64,000 bases of DNA, taken from assembly GCF_024391045.1 (NCBI RefSeq), contig NZ_JANFCZ010000007.1, forward strand, positions 62,001 through 126,000. The letters run 5' to 3'. Position 1 is the first letter of the stretch, and each line of letters begins with the position of its first letter. Shown here in pieces: positions 7,943 through 17,605 of the stretch. The notes under the pieces were generated by a model that saw nothing but the letters and a program-made list of their open reading frames with translations, did no database searches and was not told the DNA's origin. This DNA comes from Pseudarthrobacter sulfonivorans (GTDB lineage: Bacteria; Actinomycetota; Actinomycetes; Actinomycetales; Micrococcaceae). The position numbers were made by a program, and so were the translations under genes.

Positions 7943-9610
7943 TCAGGCGAAGGACGGTGTGGCCGCCGCCTGCGGTGCCAGGGTTTGTGAGAGGTGCTCG
8001 CCCACGGCGAAGGCCCTGGTGATGGCTGAGCCGAGTGTCGCTCCGCCGCCTGGGTAGTTGTTGCGGAAGACACCGGCGGATACATTGCCCGCGGCGTAGA
8101 GCCCGGGGATTCGCTGGCGGTGGCGGTCCAGGACCTGGCCGTTGAAGTCCGTATCCAGGCCACCGGAGGTGCCCAGAGTCCCGGCCGAAATCGGCACCGC
8201 ATAAAACGGGCCGGTGACCAGCGGGGCCAGGCACGGGTTGGGTGCCACACCGGCGTCGCCCAGGAAGCGGTCCTGCGGGGTGGAGCCGCGGTGGAATTCG
8301 GTGTCCACGCCGTGTGCCGCGTCCGCGTTGAACCGGGTGACGGTCTGCTCCAGTCCCGCCGGATCGATCCCGATCTTCCCGGCGAGTTCCTCGAGAGTCT
8401 CCGCCTGCGTCATCCACTCCGCGGGAGTTCCCGGGGTGGAGCCTGCCACCGGGTACTTCGACATGTAGGTGGAGTCGAAGACGGGCCAGGCGGGATTGTT
8501 TTGCTGCCCCAGGGTGTAGGGGTCGATGGAGGCGAACAGCCGGGAGGCGTCGTGGTAATTGAGTGCCTCGTTGACGAAGCGATTTCCGGCCGCGTTCACC
8601 GTGATGGATCCGGGCAGGGTCATTTCCACGTTGCCCATCCGACCGGACTGCACGCCGTCGTACTGGTGCGCCGGCGTACTGATGACCGGGACGCCCCAGA
8701 CCGCGGTCATGTCCGCCACACCGGCGCCTGCTTTCAGGCCCAGTTCCAGGCCGTCGCCCTCGTTGGACGGCGCGCTGATGGGCGTCACGGGGAACGGCAG
8801 GAATGCCTTCCTGAGGCGCGGATTCCACTCAAACCCGCCGGAGGCAAGGACGACGGCGGCTGCCGCGATTCGCTTGCTGCCCTGGCCTGCGCCGATGGTC
8901 ACCTGCCAGCCGTCGGTGGACCCGTCCCCAACGGGGACCAGATCCTGCAGAGGCGCCTCAACGACAATGTGCACGCCACGGTCCAATGCACTGGCGAGCA
9001 GCCTGCCCACCAAAGCGCCGCCCATTGTCCGCACACCGGTGGCGGCCCTGCGGGCGAGCAGTGCCGGATCGGCCGCCCGGCCGTTGAGTTCATCGCGTTC
9101 GGTCATGGTCAGCAGCGGAAAATACGACGACGGGCGGATCAGTTCCGCCAAGCCGGGATAACCTGCCGGGTCGAAGGCGTCGTTGTCCAAGCCCCTGCCG
9201 CCGCTCGCCGCGCCGGCCCACTCCATGTGGTAGTCCGGACGGGCAATGGCTGTCATGGACACCTGGGTGTTGTTGGTCAGGTATTCGACGGCGCGCGGGG
9301 CGGTGCTGATGTACCACTCGATTTCCTCGGGCGTCAGTACGTTGCCGGCAGCCGCGGTGAGGTAGGTGACGGCATCTGCGTGGCTGTCTGTGAATCCGGC
9401 GCCCCGGGCCAGGTGGTTGTTCGGTGCCCACATCACGCCGCCGCCGGCCGCGGTGGTGCCGCCCAGCTGTGCAGCTTTCTCGAGCACCAGGACGCTGAGT
9501 CCGGCGTCGGCGGCGCGGACCGCTGCCACCAGCCCGGAGGCGCCGCTGCCCGCCACCACAACGTCATAGGAGTCGCTCAGCTCATCCATCGGAATGGTCA
9601 CGGCGTTCAT
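7943..9610 (-). CDS. FAD-dependent dehydrogenase, 3-ketosteroid delta-1-dehydrogenase / fumarate reductase flavoprotein superfamily (copy 1)
   Basis: A 555-residue flavoprotein. The N-terminal FAD fold reads YDVVVAGSGASGLVAAVRAA (about residues 14-33), followed by EKAAQLGGTTAAGGGVMWAP. The C-terminal FAD-contact region is [14 protein letters not shown] then YPGGGATLGSA. The superfamily includes 3-ketosteroid delta-1-dehydrogenases, fumarate/urocanate reductases and enzymes that introduce or remove ring double bonds. The start overlaps the stop of the alcohol dehydrogenase by ATGA. It is one of three such flavoproteins in this island and the most distinct of them in its C-terminal motif. The substrate is unknown; a desaturation step on an alicyclic ring is my inference. 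Confidence 0.88.
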   Translation of the reverse strand: MNAVTIPMDELSDSYDVVVAGSGASGLVAAVRAADAGLSVLVLEKAAQLGGTTAAGGGVMWAPNNHLARGAGFTDSHADAVTYLTAAAGNVLTPEEIEWYISTAPRAVEYLTNNTQVSMTAIARPDYHMEWAGAASGGRGLDNDAFDPAGYPGLAELIRPSSYFPLLTMTERDELNGRAADPALLARRAATGVRTMGGALVGRLLASALDRGVHIVVEAPLQDLVPVGDGSTDGWQVTIGAGQGSKRIAAAAVVLASGGFEWNPRLRKAFLPFPVTPISAPSNEGDGLELGLKAGAGVADMTAVWGVPVISTPAHQYDGVQSGRMGNVEMTLPGSITVNAAGNRFVNEALNYHDASRLFASIDPYTLGQQNNPAWPVFDSTYMSKYPVAGSTPGTPAEWMTQAETLEELAGKIGIDPAGLEQTVTRFNADAAHGVDTEFHRGSTPQDRFLGDAGVAPNPCLAPLVTGPFYAVPISAGTLGTSGGLDTDFNGQVLDRHRQRIPGLYAAGNVSAGVFRNNYPGGGATLGSAITRAFAVGEHLSQTLAPQAAATPSFA

Positions 9611-10689
9611 GCCGAAACTTCCTGCCGGGACGATGCGGCCGATCCGGCAGCCTGCGCGGCGGGCATGTCGATGACGATCTTGCCCACTTTCTCGGTGCGG
9701 TTCCCCATCAGGGCGTACGCCTGCGGCAGCTCACTGAAATCGAAGCGGTGGGTCATGAGCGCCCGGGCCTGGTCCGGGTGACGGGCTAGCAGCGCCAGGC
9801 CGTCAGGAATCAGGTTCAGGCTGTTGCGGCTGCCCATGATGTCGAGTTCCTTGAAGGGTAGGTCTTTCATGGAAATGGTGGCGCTGCGCGGCGAGATGCC
9901 TACCTGGACTATGCGGCCGGCGCTGGCCACCAGCCGGACGGCATTTTCAAACGAGGAGGGCACGCCGGTGGCCTCTATGACCAGGATGGGGCCGTTGCCG
10001 TCCGTCAAGGCCTCAACCCGGGCGGCCTGCTCGGCGTCGGGGAAGGCGGCCCGGGGATCAACCAGGAGAGTCTCAGCGGCGCCGAAGGCCGTGGCGAGCT
10101 CGAGCCGGTCGGCTTCGGTGTCCGCGCAAATCACTGTGACTCCGAGGTCGGTCAGGTACAGGGTGGCAAGCAGCCCGATTGGACCGCTGCCCAGCACTAA
10201 AGCGGTTTCGCCGGCGACCGGCCGGCCGCGGTTTACAGCCTGCATGGCGATTGAGGCGGGTTCGCCCATGGCAGCGATTTCCAGGGAAAGTTCCTCGGGC
10301 ACAAGGCAGAGCTTGTCCACGGGGACGCTGAGCAGTTCCACCATGGCGCCATCGGAGTAGCAGCCGATGCAGCCGATGCTGCGGCAGACGTTGGGCCGGC
10401 CCAGCAGGCAGGGCTCGCACTGGCCGCAGTAGATCATGGGGATGATGGCCACCCTGTCGCCGGCGCGAAAGGCACCCCCATCCTCGCCAACGGCCTCCAC
10501 CACGCCTGAACATTCGTGGCCCTGGATGATCGGCAGCTCGGTGGGGTAGTCGTCTTCGAAGATGTGCAGGTCGGTTCCGCAAAGAGCCACATGGTGCATG
10601 CGGACCAGGGCGTGTCCGGGTTCCAGGGACGGTTCGGCCACCTCTTCATAGCTGATGGTTTCTTTGGCGATGGTGCGTGCTGTCAGCAT
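9607..10689 (-). CDS. Zinc-dependent medium-chain alcohol dehydrogenase
   Basis: A 360-residue MDR-family dehydrogenase. Catalytic zinc ligands are visible as Cys37 (LCGTD) and His58-Glu59 (GHEC), and the structural zinc site as Cys88, Cys91, Cys94 and Cys102. The NAD-binding fold follows at LVLGSGPIGLLA near residue 165. The pattern is that of sorbitol/threonine-dehydrogenase-type enzymes that oxidise secondary alcohols. It overlaps the flavin dehydrogenase start by 4 bp and follows the YciI gene by 13 bp, so all are in one operon. It would supply a ketone adjacent to the bond acted on by the flavin enzyme (inference). Confidence 0.9.
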   Translation of the reverse strand: MLTARTIAKETISYEEVAEPSLEPGHALVRMHHVALCGTDLHIFEDDYPTELPIIQGHECSGVVEAVGEDGGAFRAGDRVAIIPMIYCGQCEPCLLGRPNVCRSIGCIGCYSDGAMVELLSVPVDKLCLVPEELSLEIAAMGEPASIAMQAVNRGRPVAGETALVLGSGPIGLLATLYLTDLGVTVICADTEADRLELATAFGAAETLLVDPRAAFPDAEQAARVEALTDGNGPILVIEATGVPSSFENAVRLVASAGRIVQVGISPRSATISMKDLPFKELDIMGSRNSLNLIPDGLALLARHPDQARALMTHRFDFSELPQAYALMGNRTEKVGKIVIDMPAAQAAGSAASSRQEVSA

Positions 10690-10702
10690 GGCGTCCCGGT
10701 CC

Positions 10703-10993
10703 CTAGTTCTCGTTGGCGCCGAAAAAGATGTTCCACTGCCGGATGCTTCGTTCCTCCACCAGGTTGTTCTGGAAGAACGGGTCCTGGTTCATGAGGGCTT
10801 CTACATCGGCTTTGGACTCACCGTTGATGAGCAGCAGGGCACCCGGTGCTTCGTCGGGGCCGAACGGGCCGCTCTTGACCAGCCGGCCGCCGTCGAACTG
10901 CGACTGCAGGAACTCGACGTGGCGGGGGCGGTGCTGGTCGCGGGCTGCAGCGGTTCCATCGGTGTATGAATAGGTGACGGCGAACGTAGGCAT
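10703..10993 (-). CDS. YciI-family protein
   Basis: A 96-residue small protein with the YciI / dimeric alpha-beta barrel pattern: a beta-strand start MPTFAVTYSYTD, RDQHRPRHVEFLQSQFDGG, SGPFG and the C-terminal DPFFQNNLVEERSIRQW. The start at 10993 is chosen because AAAGGAA lies 5 nt upstream; a longer frame to 11038 has no support. YciI relatives include dehydrochlorinase-like and muconolactone-isomerase-like folds, so an isomerase or lyase step is conceivable. It is the first gene of the left-arm operon, next to a possible LysR box and downstream of a LysR gene. Confidence 0.85.
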   Translation of the reverse strand: MPTFAVTYSYTDGTAAARDQHRPRHVEFLQSQFDGGRLVKSGPFGPDEAPGALLLINGESKADVEALMNQDPFFQNNLVEERSIRQWNIFFGANEN

Positions 10994-11084
10994 GGGAATT
11001 CCTTTGCATTGACTCTGGAGGTCAGGTGGAGGCCTCACTTTTTATGAGGCCAGTCACACCGTGTTCTTCAATGGTGGGGAGTCC

Positions 11085-11101
11085 ATTGAGACTTGTCCAA
11101 T
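11085..11101. promoter_or_regulatory. Possible LysR box before the YciI operon
   Basis: ATTGAGACTTGTCCAAT has the form ATTG-N9-CAAT, which fits the T-N11-A LysR-type consensus. It lies 92 bp upstream of the YciI start and 63 bp past the end of the LysR gene in the same orientation. No footprint or comparison supports it yet. Confidence 0.35.
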
Positions 11102-11163
11102 ACCTGCTGAGTCAATGACAATGTGCTGATTTTACATAATCACGGAGGGCTCCGGGCTCAGCT

Positions 11164-12057
11164 TTATGCAGGTGTGGGGAGCACTTCCTCGGCCACCTGT
11201 AAAGCAAGCGTCAGGGCAGGAGAAGTGAGCGCTGGATTCCAGGCAATGCCGGATTCCAGTTGCGGTGCGTGGCCTGAAAGTGGAATGAACGCTGTTCCGG
11301 CCGGCATGATCCAGGCCATGGAGTCAGGCATCAGGCTGACACCCACCCCGCCGGCGACGAGTGAGAGCGCGGTGTAGGGATCCGATACTTCCTGGGCCAC
11401 GCGCGTGCGGAACCCTGCAACGGTGCAGGCGGAAAAGATGGCCTCCCGCAGCGTGGAACCCTGGGCCTCGCGCATGGTGACGAAGCCGTCCTCTGACAAT
11501 TCGTTCAGGGCGATGGTCTGCCGGCCAGCGAGCGGGTGATCCACCGGGACGGTGGCTCCGAGCGGTTCCATAGCGATACGCCTGGTGGCCAGAGATGGCG
11601 CGTCCACCGGCAGGCCGATGAAGGACAAATCAAGGGAGCCGTTTCGCAGGTGGCCCAGGGCATCCTGGGTCAGGAGTCCGCCATGGAGGGTTAAGTCCAA
11701 GCCCGGATATCGGTACCGCAGGGCCCTGGTCAGTGGCGGCAGCGTTTTGTGATTGAGCGCCCCCGAGAACCCGATGGCCAGACGCCCGTAAACCGTTCCG
11801 GTTTCAGCGGTGGCGGCCCGGCGGGCGAGGTCCAGTTCCTCGAGAATCTTCCGTGCGTGGGGCAGGAGTGAAAATCCCGCAGTGGTTAGTGCTACAGCTC
11901 GTGTGTTGCGTTCAAACAGCTCCGCACCCAAATCCTTTTCCAGCTTCTTGATGGTCTGACTCAAGGGTGACTGTGCCATATGCAGGCGGCCGGCGGCCCG
12001 GCCGAAGTGAAGCTCCTCGGCAACTGCCAAGAAGGCCTCGATTTGCCGCAGTTCCAT
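11164..12057 (-). CDS. LysR-family transcriptional regulator
   Basis: A LysR regulator of 297 residues from the ATG at 12057 (301 from an ATG at 12069). The N-terminal winged HTH is clear: MELRQIEAFLAVAEELHFGRAAGRL then SPLSQTIKKLEKDLGAELFERNTR. A type-2 periplasmic-binding-like effector domain follows. The internal ATG is preferred because it matches the usual family start and has GAGG 6 nt upstream. It is close in sequence to the LysR at 14208 (both share LHFGRAA, QSPLSQTI and ALNHKTLPPLTRA/AVNHLTLPPLTRA), so the two look like paralogues, one for each arm of the island. Confidence 0.88.
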   Translation of the reverse strand: MELRQIEAFLAVAEELHFGRAAGRLHMAQSPLSQTIKKLEKDLGAELFERNTRAVALTTAGFSLLPHARKILEELDLARRAATAETGTVYGRLAIGFSGALNHKTLPPLTRALRYRYPGLDLTLHGGLLTQDALGHLRNGSLDLSFIGLPVDAPSLATRRIAMEPLGATVPVDHPLAGRQTIALNELSEDGFVTMREAQGSTLREAIFSACTVAGFRTRVAQEVSDPYTALSLVAGGVGVSLMPDSMAWIMPAGTAFIPLSGHAPQLESGIAWNPALTSPALTLALQVAEEVLPTPA

Positions 12058-12177
12058 GTGCCTCCTCATCCGCCGGTTAGCGCCGTTGTCCCAAGGCTAC
12101 TTCGCGCCGAAGCCATCCCTGGCGCCGCAACAACGGCCTTCGTCAACCAGTTTCGCGTTACTCCCGCTCCCCGAGCA

Positions 12178-13941
12178 CTAGATTGCCTTTAATTCCTCCA
12201 GGCTAGTGGCTGCCTTGGCAGTGGCGGTCGCGTGGCGGGCCGCCTGCCAGCCGAAGGTCATGCCGGAGCCGACCTGCACGCCTGCGCCGGGGTATTCCGA
12301 ACCCATGACCGAGGCGGCGTCGTTTCCAGCGGCATAGAGTCCGGGCACCGGGTTGCCCTGGGTATCAAGTGCCTGCCCGTTTCCGTCGGTGAGCACCCCG
12401 TAGGCGGTGGCCAGGGGTGTGGGCACCACGGCCATGGCATAAAACGGGGCCTTCAGCAGCGGCCCGATGTTCGGGTTCGGCCCATGGTCGGGGTCCCCGG
12501 CCACCTGACCGAAGAGCAGCTCGCCCTTGTGGAAGTCCTCATCCACGCCGGTGGCGGCAAAGCCGTTGTAGCGCTGCACGGTAGACTCCAAGCCCGCGGC
12601 GTCCACGCCGATCTGCGCCGCCAATCCGGTGAGGGTCTCTGCCTCGTAGAGATAACCGTCCTTGATGTAGCGCCGCAGTGCCGCACGCGGCAGGTGGGGC
12701 ATCGTGATCATGCCCAGTCCGTACTTTGCCAAGGTCCGGGAGTCCACGATCAGCCAGGCCGGCACCGCGGCGGCGCCCGGGGAGGCGAACATGGCCCGGA
12801 CGAAACGGTGGTAGGAACAGGATTCGTCCACGAAGCGCAAGCCGTTCGAGTCCACGGCGATCACGCCGGGACGGGCACGGTCCCAGATGTGCGGGAAGAC
12901 CATGCGGGAACCGTCCCTTCGGCGTCCGATGGAGCTGGGGAACCACAGTGCGTTTTCCCCGTTATCCCTGCCTAGCGTGGCACCGGCCGCCGCGGCCAAT
13001 GACAGTGTGTCTCCGGTGGACCCTTCCCCGGCCCGCGAGTAGAGCGGCGTGGGGGAAGGCAGCAGCTTTTCGCGCATTTCAGGGCTTTGGGCGAAGCCGC
13101 CGGCGGCGAGCACCACGCCCTGGCGGGAACGGATGCGCAGGCGCGTGCCGTTGTGCAAGACCACGGCACCTATAACGCGGTCCCCTTCCTTGAGCAGTTC
13201 TGTGGTTTGCGCACCGAAAAGAAATTCCGCCCCGCGCTTGCGCGATTCGTGGAACATGCGGGCCACCAGTCCGTTGCCCATGACCAAACGCGTGCCGCGT
13301 GGACGAGTGAGCCGGTCAAGTGCCCACCGCAGGCCGAGTCGTGCAGCCAGAGCCACGGCCTTGCCACGCTCAGCCAGCGAGCCGTTGTAGAGCTTGAGCA
13401 AGGCGGACACGTCCGCGCGGCGCAACATCAGGGTCCCGCCGAGAAGAGCGAACTCGGGTACCGGCGGACGGACACGGCGGAAGTCGGCCTTGTCCAGCAG
13501 GCGTCCGTCGAAGGGGTCCGGTTCCAATGCGCGTCCGGTCTTGCCGGTCTCGGGCAGTTCGGAGTGGTAGTCGACCACGGCAGGGGAGCGACGGAAGGTG
13601 ACGCCGAGGTCGTGCATCGCGTCCAGCATCTTCGGCGCGGCGTCCAGGTAGGCGAGCCAGCCTTCACGCGGGGCCTTGCCGCCCACCACGGCATCCAGAT
13701 AGCGTGCGGTGCGGTCGTAATCGTCCAGGATTCCGTCTGCACGCTGGAATCGGTTGTTGGGCACCCAGCAAGTCCCGGCCGAGTACGCGGTGGTTCCCCC
13801 GAGGAATTCGGTTTTTTCCAAGACCAGGACTTCCGAGCCCTGGGCGGCGGCGGTCAGCGTCGCTGAAAGCCCCGCCGCTCCAGTGCCGAGCACCAAAAGG
13901 TCCACTTCCTGATCCCAATTGTCCGCCGGGGGCGTTTTCAT
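12178..13941 (-). CDS. FAD-dependent dehydrogenase, KstD/fumarate reductase superfamily (copy 2)
   Basis: A 587-residue flavoprotein with the N-terminal FAD fold [20 protein letters not shown] (about residues 13-32), [20 protein letters not shown], and the C-terminal [21 protein letters not shown]. This last motif is nearly the same as in copy 3, so copies 2 and 3 are closer to each other than to copy 1. The gene is divergent from the LysR at 14208 across 266 bp, the usual arrangement of a LysR regulator and its target. It follows the general 3-ketosteroid dehydrogenase layout but nothing else here suggests steroid catabolism. The substrate is unknown. Confidence 0.87.
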   Translation of the reverse strand: MKTPPADNWDQEVDLLVLGTGAAGLSATLTAAAQGSEVLVLEKTEFLGGTTAYSAGTCWVPNNRFQRADGILDDYDRTARYLDAVVGGKAPREGWLAYLDAAPKMLDAMHDLGVTFRRSPAVVDYHSELPETGKTGRALEPDPFDGRLLDKADFRRVRPPVPEFALLGGTLMLRRADVSALLKLYNGSLAERGKAVALAARLGLRWALDRLTRPRGTRLVMGNGLVARMFHESRKRGAEFLFGAQTTELLKEGDRVIGAVVLHNGTRLRIRSRQGVVLAAGGFAQSPEMREKLLPSPTPLYSRAGEGSTGDTLSLAAAAGATLGRDNGENALWFPSSIGRRRDGSRMVFPHIWDRARPGVIAVDSNGLRFVDESCSYHRFVRAMFASPGAAAVPAWLIVDSRTLAKYGLGMITMPHLPRAALRRYIKDGYLYEAETLTGLAAQIGVDAAGLESTVQRYNGFAATGVDEDFHKGELLFGQVAGDPDHGPNPNIGPLLKAPFYAMAVVPTPLATAYGVLTDGNGQALDTQGNPVPGLYAAGNDAASVMGSEYPGAGVQVGSGMTFGWQAARHATATAKAATSLEELKAI

Positions 13942-14207
13942 GTTTCTCCTTCGCGCACGTCTGTGTGCGTCTTGTGCTGTATGTCCTCCCCATTATGGGC
14001 GCCATACAATGTAGCGTCCATGACTAATTAGGTTATTGATTATGTGCGAAAGAAGAATAGTCAGAGTTTGATGCGCTTGCCCGAAATGTTGAACGGCACT
14101 AAAAGTGGGATTCGACTGCACTTCCATTCACTGGTCCCTGTGCCTAATCACTGGAAGCTCCAAGCACCGTTCTGTCCGATACTTAGGCAGAGGGTACATT
14201 CTGAAGC
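13942..14207. promoter_or_regulatory. Divergent control region, flavin dehydrogenase 2 / LysR 2
   Basis: The 266-bp gap between two divergent genes holds an A/T-rich patch at about 14015-14060 (CTAATTAGGTTATTGATTAT) that stands out from the GC-rich surroundings. CTAATTAG is a perfect 8-bp palindrome. Promoters for both genes and the LysR operator are expected here, but I cannot place them exactly. Confidence 0.4.
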
Positions 14208-15110
14208 ATGACTGAGATCCGCTGGCTGGAAGCGTTCGTTGCGGTGGCCGAAGAACTGCACTTTGGCCGTGCTGCGCAGCGCCTGCATACTTCGCAGTCG
14301 CCGCTGAGCCAGACCATCCGGAAGCTTGAGGCGGACCTGGGGACGCGGCTCTTTGAGCGGAACACCCGAAGCGTGGCCCTCACGCCGGCCGGGTATGCCC
14401 TCCTGCCGCGGGCGTACCGTGTGCTTCAGGAGATGCGCCTGGCGCGCGAGGCCGCCCAGGCCGAGATCGAGGGCGTCCGGGGCAGCATCAGAATCGGATT
14501 CTCCGGAGCCGTGAACCACCTGACCCTCCCGCCGCTGACCCGTGCAGTGCGCCGGCGTCACCCCGACATCAAGATGGTCCTGACCAGCCGTGTGCGCACG
14601 GCGGACGGACTGGCCAGCGTCGCGAACGGCACCCTTGACCTTGCCTTCGTCGGCCTTCCCGAATCCCCGGTCCCCTCGGTTCTGACGCGGCTGGTCGCCA
14701 GCGAGGAAATCGGCGCGGTGCTGCCGTTGGACCATCCGCTGGCACAGGAAAAATCCATCCCCCTGCAGGCTCTGGCGGGCGACGACTTCATCTCCCCGCC
14801 ACTGGACGGCTCGTCCGCCATGACCGAGGTGATGCTCGCATCATGCATGGCCGCCGGCTTCCGCCCGCGCATTGTCCAGGAGCTATCGGACCCCTACATG
14901 GTGCTCACCTTCGTGGCTGCCGGCGTGGGAGTCACCCTCATGAGCAGCGGGATCACCGGGATCATCCCCTCCGGCGCAACCTACGTGGCCCTGGATCCCC
15001 CTCAGCACTTCATGAACCACGCCATTGCGTGGTCCGCGGAAAATGACTCCGCCGTGCTCGCGGCCGTGCTCGCCGTCGTCGAGGAGATCTTTCCCGAAAT
15101 CGCCCACTGA
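14208..15110 (+). CDS. LysR-family transcriptional regulator
   Basis: A 300-residue LysR protein. The DNA-binding N-terminus reads IRWLEAFVAVAEELHFGRAAQ and SPLSQTIRKLEADLGTRLFERNTR, followed by an effector domain. It diverges from flavin dehydrogenase copy 2 and precedes the plus-strand operon beginning with the MHS symporter at 15283, so it is well placed to control both. It is a close relative of the LysR at 11164-12057. Confidence 0.88.
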   Translation: MTEIRWLEAFVAVAEELHFGRAAQRLHTSQSPLSQTIRKLEADLGTRLFERNTRSVALTPAGYALLPRAYRVLQEMRLAREAAQAEIEGVRGSIRIGFSGAVNHLTLPPLTRAVRRRHPDIKMVLTSRVRTADGLASVANGTLDLAFVGLPESPVPSVLTRLVASEEIGAVLPLDHPLAQEKSIPLQALAGDDFISPPLDGSSAMTEVMLASCMAAGFRPRIVQELSDPYMVLTFVAAGVGVTLMSSGITGIIPSGATYVALDPPQHFMNHAIAWSAENDSAVLAAVLAVVEEIFPEIAH

Positions 15111-15282
15111 CCGCTGCCTCATATAGACGAATTGCAGCATAGTGATAGATCATTTTAGTCGTGGACACACTAAGTGATCGCAGCCACACTGGATGGAGAA
15201 GCCGCACAGCGCGGCAAACCGTTTCGCGGCCAGCCCGCCCTCCAAGGCCCCCGAGACGGTCCCGTTACCTGAAGGGAACACC

Positions 15283-16698
15283 ATGTCAGTGTCGACATCG
15301 GCGCCAGCACGACCCAGGAACAATGCGAAGATCGCAGCTGTTTCGGGGTTCGTCGGCAGCGCACTTGAGTACTACGACTTTTTTATCTTCGGCTCGGCCG
15401 CAGCGCTGATCTTCGGCAAGCTGTTCTTCGCCCCCGGTCCTTCGGCCATGCTGCTGTCCTTCGCCACCGTTGGCGTTGCGTATGTCGCCCGTCCGCTGGG
15501 AGCCGTGATCTGCGGACACCTCGGTGACAAATTCGGCCGCAAGAAGGTCCTGCTGCTCACCCTGCTGCTGATGGGCTCCTCGACGTTCCTCATCGGCTGC
15601 CTGCCCACCTACAACGACATTGGAATGGCAGCGCCGATCCTCATCGTGGCTCTCCGGCTGCTGCAGGGACTTTCCGCCGGCGGCGAATCGCCGGGCTCCA
15701 GCTCCCTCACCCTCGAGCACGCACCTGACAGGAAGCGCGCCTTCTACACCAGCTGGACGATGAGCGGCATCATGTTCGGCATTGTGCTCTCCACCCTCGT
15801 GTTCATTCCCGTGGCGTCCATGCCCGAGGACCAGCTGCTTGCCTGGGGCTGGCGCATCCCGTTCCTCGCCAGCGCACTGGTAACCGTCATCGCCTTCATC
15901 CTCCGGCGCCTCCTGGAAGAGCCGCCCGTGTTCGAGGAGGTAAAAGCCCAGGACGAAGTGGTCAAGGTTCCTCTCGTCACCCTGTTCCGGCACCACTGGG
16001 TCACTGTCATCCGCGTCACCGCCATGTCGCTGTTTACCATCATCAACACCATCATCAACGTCTTCGCGCTGTCCTACGCCACGTCCGTCGTTGGCCTTGA
16101 AAGAGGGCTGATGCTGACAGTGATCGCCGTGGCCAACCTCGCCGCCGTAGCCATGGGCCCGCTGGCCGGCATCCTTTCGGACCGGATCGGCCGCAAACCC
16201 GTCTTCGTCACCGGTCTGGTGCTGCAGATAGCAATGATCTTCGTATTCTTCTCGGCACTGACGGCGGCGAATGTTCCGCTGATCTTCGTGACCGGCATCC
16301 TTCTGATCGGCGTTGCGTACACCGGGTCCAATTCCATCTACCCCGCTTACTTCCCGGAGCAGTTCCCGGTGAAGGTCCGTTACTCCGGCATGGCAATCAG
16401 CCTCATGTTCGGCCTGCTCCTGGCAGGATTCGCACCGGTCATTTCCGAGCTGCTGATCGGTGGCGACAAAGCCAACTGGGTTCCTGTGGCAACGTTCGCC
16501 GGCGTCGCCTGCGCCATCTCCGCAGTCGCGGCGCTGCTGGCACCCGAGACGTTCAAGACTCCGACGGCCCTGCTGGGCCTGAAGAAATCCGACCCGCGGC
16601 GCCACGCGGCGTCGTCCGCCACCCAAGAACCCGCACCGCGCCAATCCGGCACGGCCGGCGAGGCTTCCCGCGCAGTTGCCGATAAGGCACGGGCATGA
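15283..16698 (+). CDS. MHS-family metabolite:H+ symporter (MFS), second copy
   Basis: A 471-residue MFS transporter of the MHS type. Motifs seen are LEYYDFFIFGSAAALIFGK, GHLGDKFGRKKVLLL, RLLQGLSAGGESPGSS and AWGWRIPFLAS. The start is the ATG at 15283 with GAAGGGAA just upstream; the frame begins earlier (15193) but that part is not transporter-like. The last 40 residues are a polar Ala/Pro-rich cytoplasmic tail. It is the first gene of the right-arm operon and overlaps the next gene by ATGA. By family and context (a shikimate-dehydrogenase-like enzyme follows) it may import shikimate, quinate or a relative; this is inference. Confidence 0.9.
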   Translation: MSVSTSAPARPRNNAKIAAVSGFVGSALEYYDFFIFGSAAALIFGKLFFAPGPSAMLLSFATVGVAYVARPLGAVICGHLGDKFGRKKVLLLTLLLMGSSTFLIGCLPTYNDIGMAAPILIVALRLLQGLSAGGESPGSSSLTLEHAPDRKRAFYTSWTMSGIMFGIVLSTLVFIPVASMPEDQLLAWGWRIPFLASALVTVIAFILRRLLEEPPVFEEVKAQDEVVKVPLVTLFRHHWVTVIRVTAMSLFTIINTIINVFALSYATSVVGLERGLMLTVIAVANLAAVAMGPLAGILSDRIGRKPVFVTGLVLQIAMIFVFFSALTAANVPLIFVTGILLIGVAYTGSNSIYPAYFPEQFPVKVRYSGMAISLMFGLLLAGFAPVISELLIGGDKANWVPVATFAGVACAISAVAALLAPETFKTPTALLGLKKSDPRRHAASSATQEPAPRQSGTAGEASRAVADKARA

Positions 16699-17603
16699 GC
16701 CAGCAGACCCTGCCGGGCACCTGGGCGTTCCGGCCGAGGGAAGCCGATATCAGCCACCGGTTCGTGGTGGGCTTGCTCGGTTCCGGCATCGGCGGGTCCC
16801 TCACCCCGGGCCTGCATGAAGCGGAAGCAGACAGGCTGGGCCTTTCCTACACGTACCGCGTCATTGACCTGGACGCCATCGGACAACCCGCGGAAAGCTC
16901 CGCGGCGCTGGTCCGGCATGCAGCCGATCTCGGGTTCGACGGCCTGAACGTCACGCACCCGAGCAAGCAGCTGGTGCAGGACGGCCTGGACGAGCTTTCC
17001 CGCGAAGCCCGGATCCTCGGTGCCGTCAACACCATCACCTTTCACGACGGCAGGGCCGTGGGCCACAACACGGACCACACCGGCTTTATCGGCGGCCTCC
17101 GGGCCGGCCTCCCGTCGGCCGCAACCGACTCGGTGGTGCAGATCGGGGCCGGGGGAGCCGGCGCGGCGGTGGCCTTCGGGCTGCTCAGTACCGGAACCCG
17201 GCACCTGGTCATCGCCGACATCGAGCCGGCCCGGGCCGAGGCCCTCGCCGCCCGGCTGGCGCCGCATTTTCCGGACAGCCGGCTGTCGGTGACCAGGACC
17301 GATGCCGTCGCCGGAAGCCTTGGCGAGGCCGACGGGTTGGTGAACTCCACGCCCATCGGCATGACAGGCCACCCCGGTATGCCCGTGGATCCCAGCCTGC
17401 TCCATTCCGGGCTGTGGGTGGCGGACGTGATCTACCGGCCGCTCGAAACCGAACTGATCAAGGCAGCCCGCGGCAAGGGCTGCGCCGTCCTCGACGGCGG
17501 ACGCATGGTGGTGGGGCAGGCAGCGGCCGCCTTCGAGCTCTTCACCGGCATCCCCGCCGATGCCGAGCGCATGCTGGCCGCGTTTCGACGGGCGGTCAGC
17601 TAG
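16695..17603 (+). CDS. Shikimate/quinate dehydrogenase-like protein
   Basis: A 302-residue member of the AroE/YdiB family. The substrate-binding segment has GGSLTPGLHE, and the catalytic pair is visible as Lys91 (NVTHPSKQ) and Asp127 (NTDHTGF). The nucleotide-binding domain begins at VVQIGAGGAGAAVAFGL. The SLTP form and the catabolic neighbourhood favour a quinate/shikimate-oxidising enzyme over the biosynthetic AroE. The start overlaps the symporter stop by ATGA, and the stop is 2 bp before the next gene. The expected reaction is NAD(P)-dependent oxidation of a ring hydroxyl to give dehydroshikimate or dehydroquinate. Confidence 0.85.
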   Translation: MSQQTLPGTWAFRPREADISHRFVVGLLGSGIGGSLTPGLHEAEADRLGLSYTYRVIDLDAIGQPAESSAALVRHAADLGFDGLNVTHPSKQLVQDGLDELSREARILGAVNTITFHDGRAVGHNTDHTGFIGGLRAGLPSAATDSVVQIGAGGAGAAVAFGLLSTGTRHLVIADIEPARAEALAARLAPHFPDSRLSVTRTDAVAGSLGEADGLVNSTPIGMTGHPGMPVDPSLLHSGLWVADVIYRPLETELIKAARGKGCAVLDGGRMVVGQAAAAFELFTGIPADAERMLAAFRRAVS

Positions 17604-17605
17604 AT

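Noticed and set aside
8120..9781. A 553-codon plus-strand frame
   Set aside because: Antisense to flavin dehydrogenase copy 1.
12178..13941. Steroid degradation role for the KstD-like flavoproteins
   Set aside because: No other steroid genes (Kst, Hsa, Mce-type) are in the window; the superfamily covers many substrates, and the neighbours point to polyhydroxy or alicyclic compounds.
15286..16644. A 452-codon minus-strand frame
   Set aside because: It is antisense to the MHS symporter, whose membrane helices and motifs are clear.
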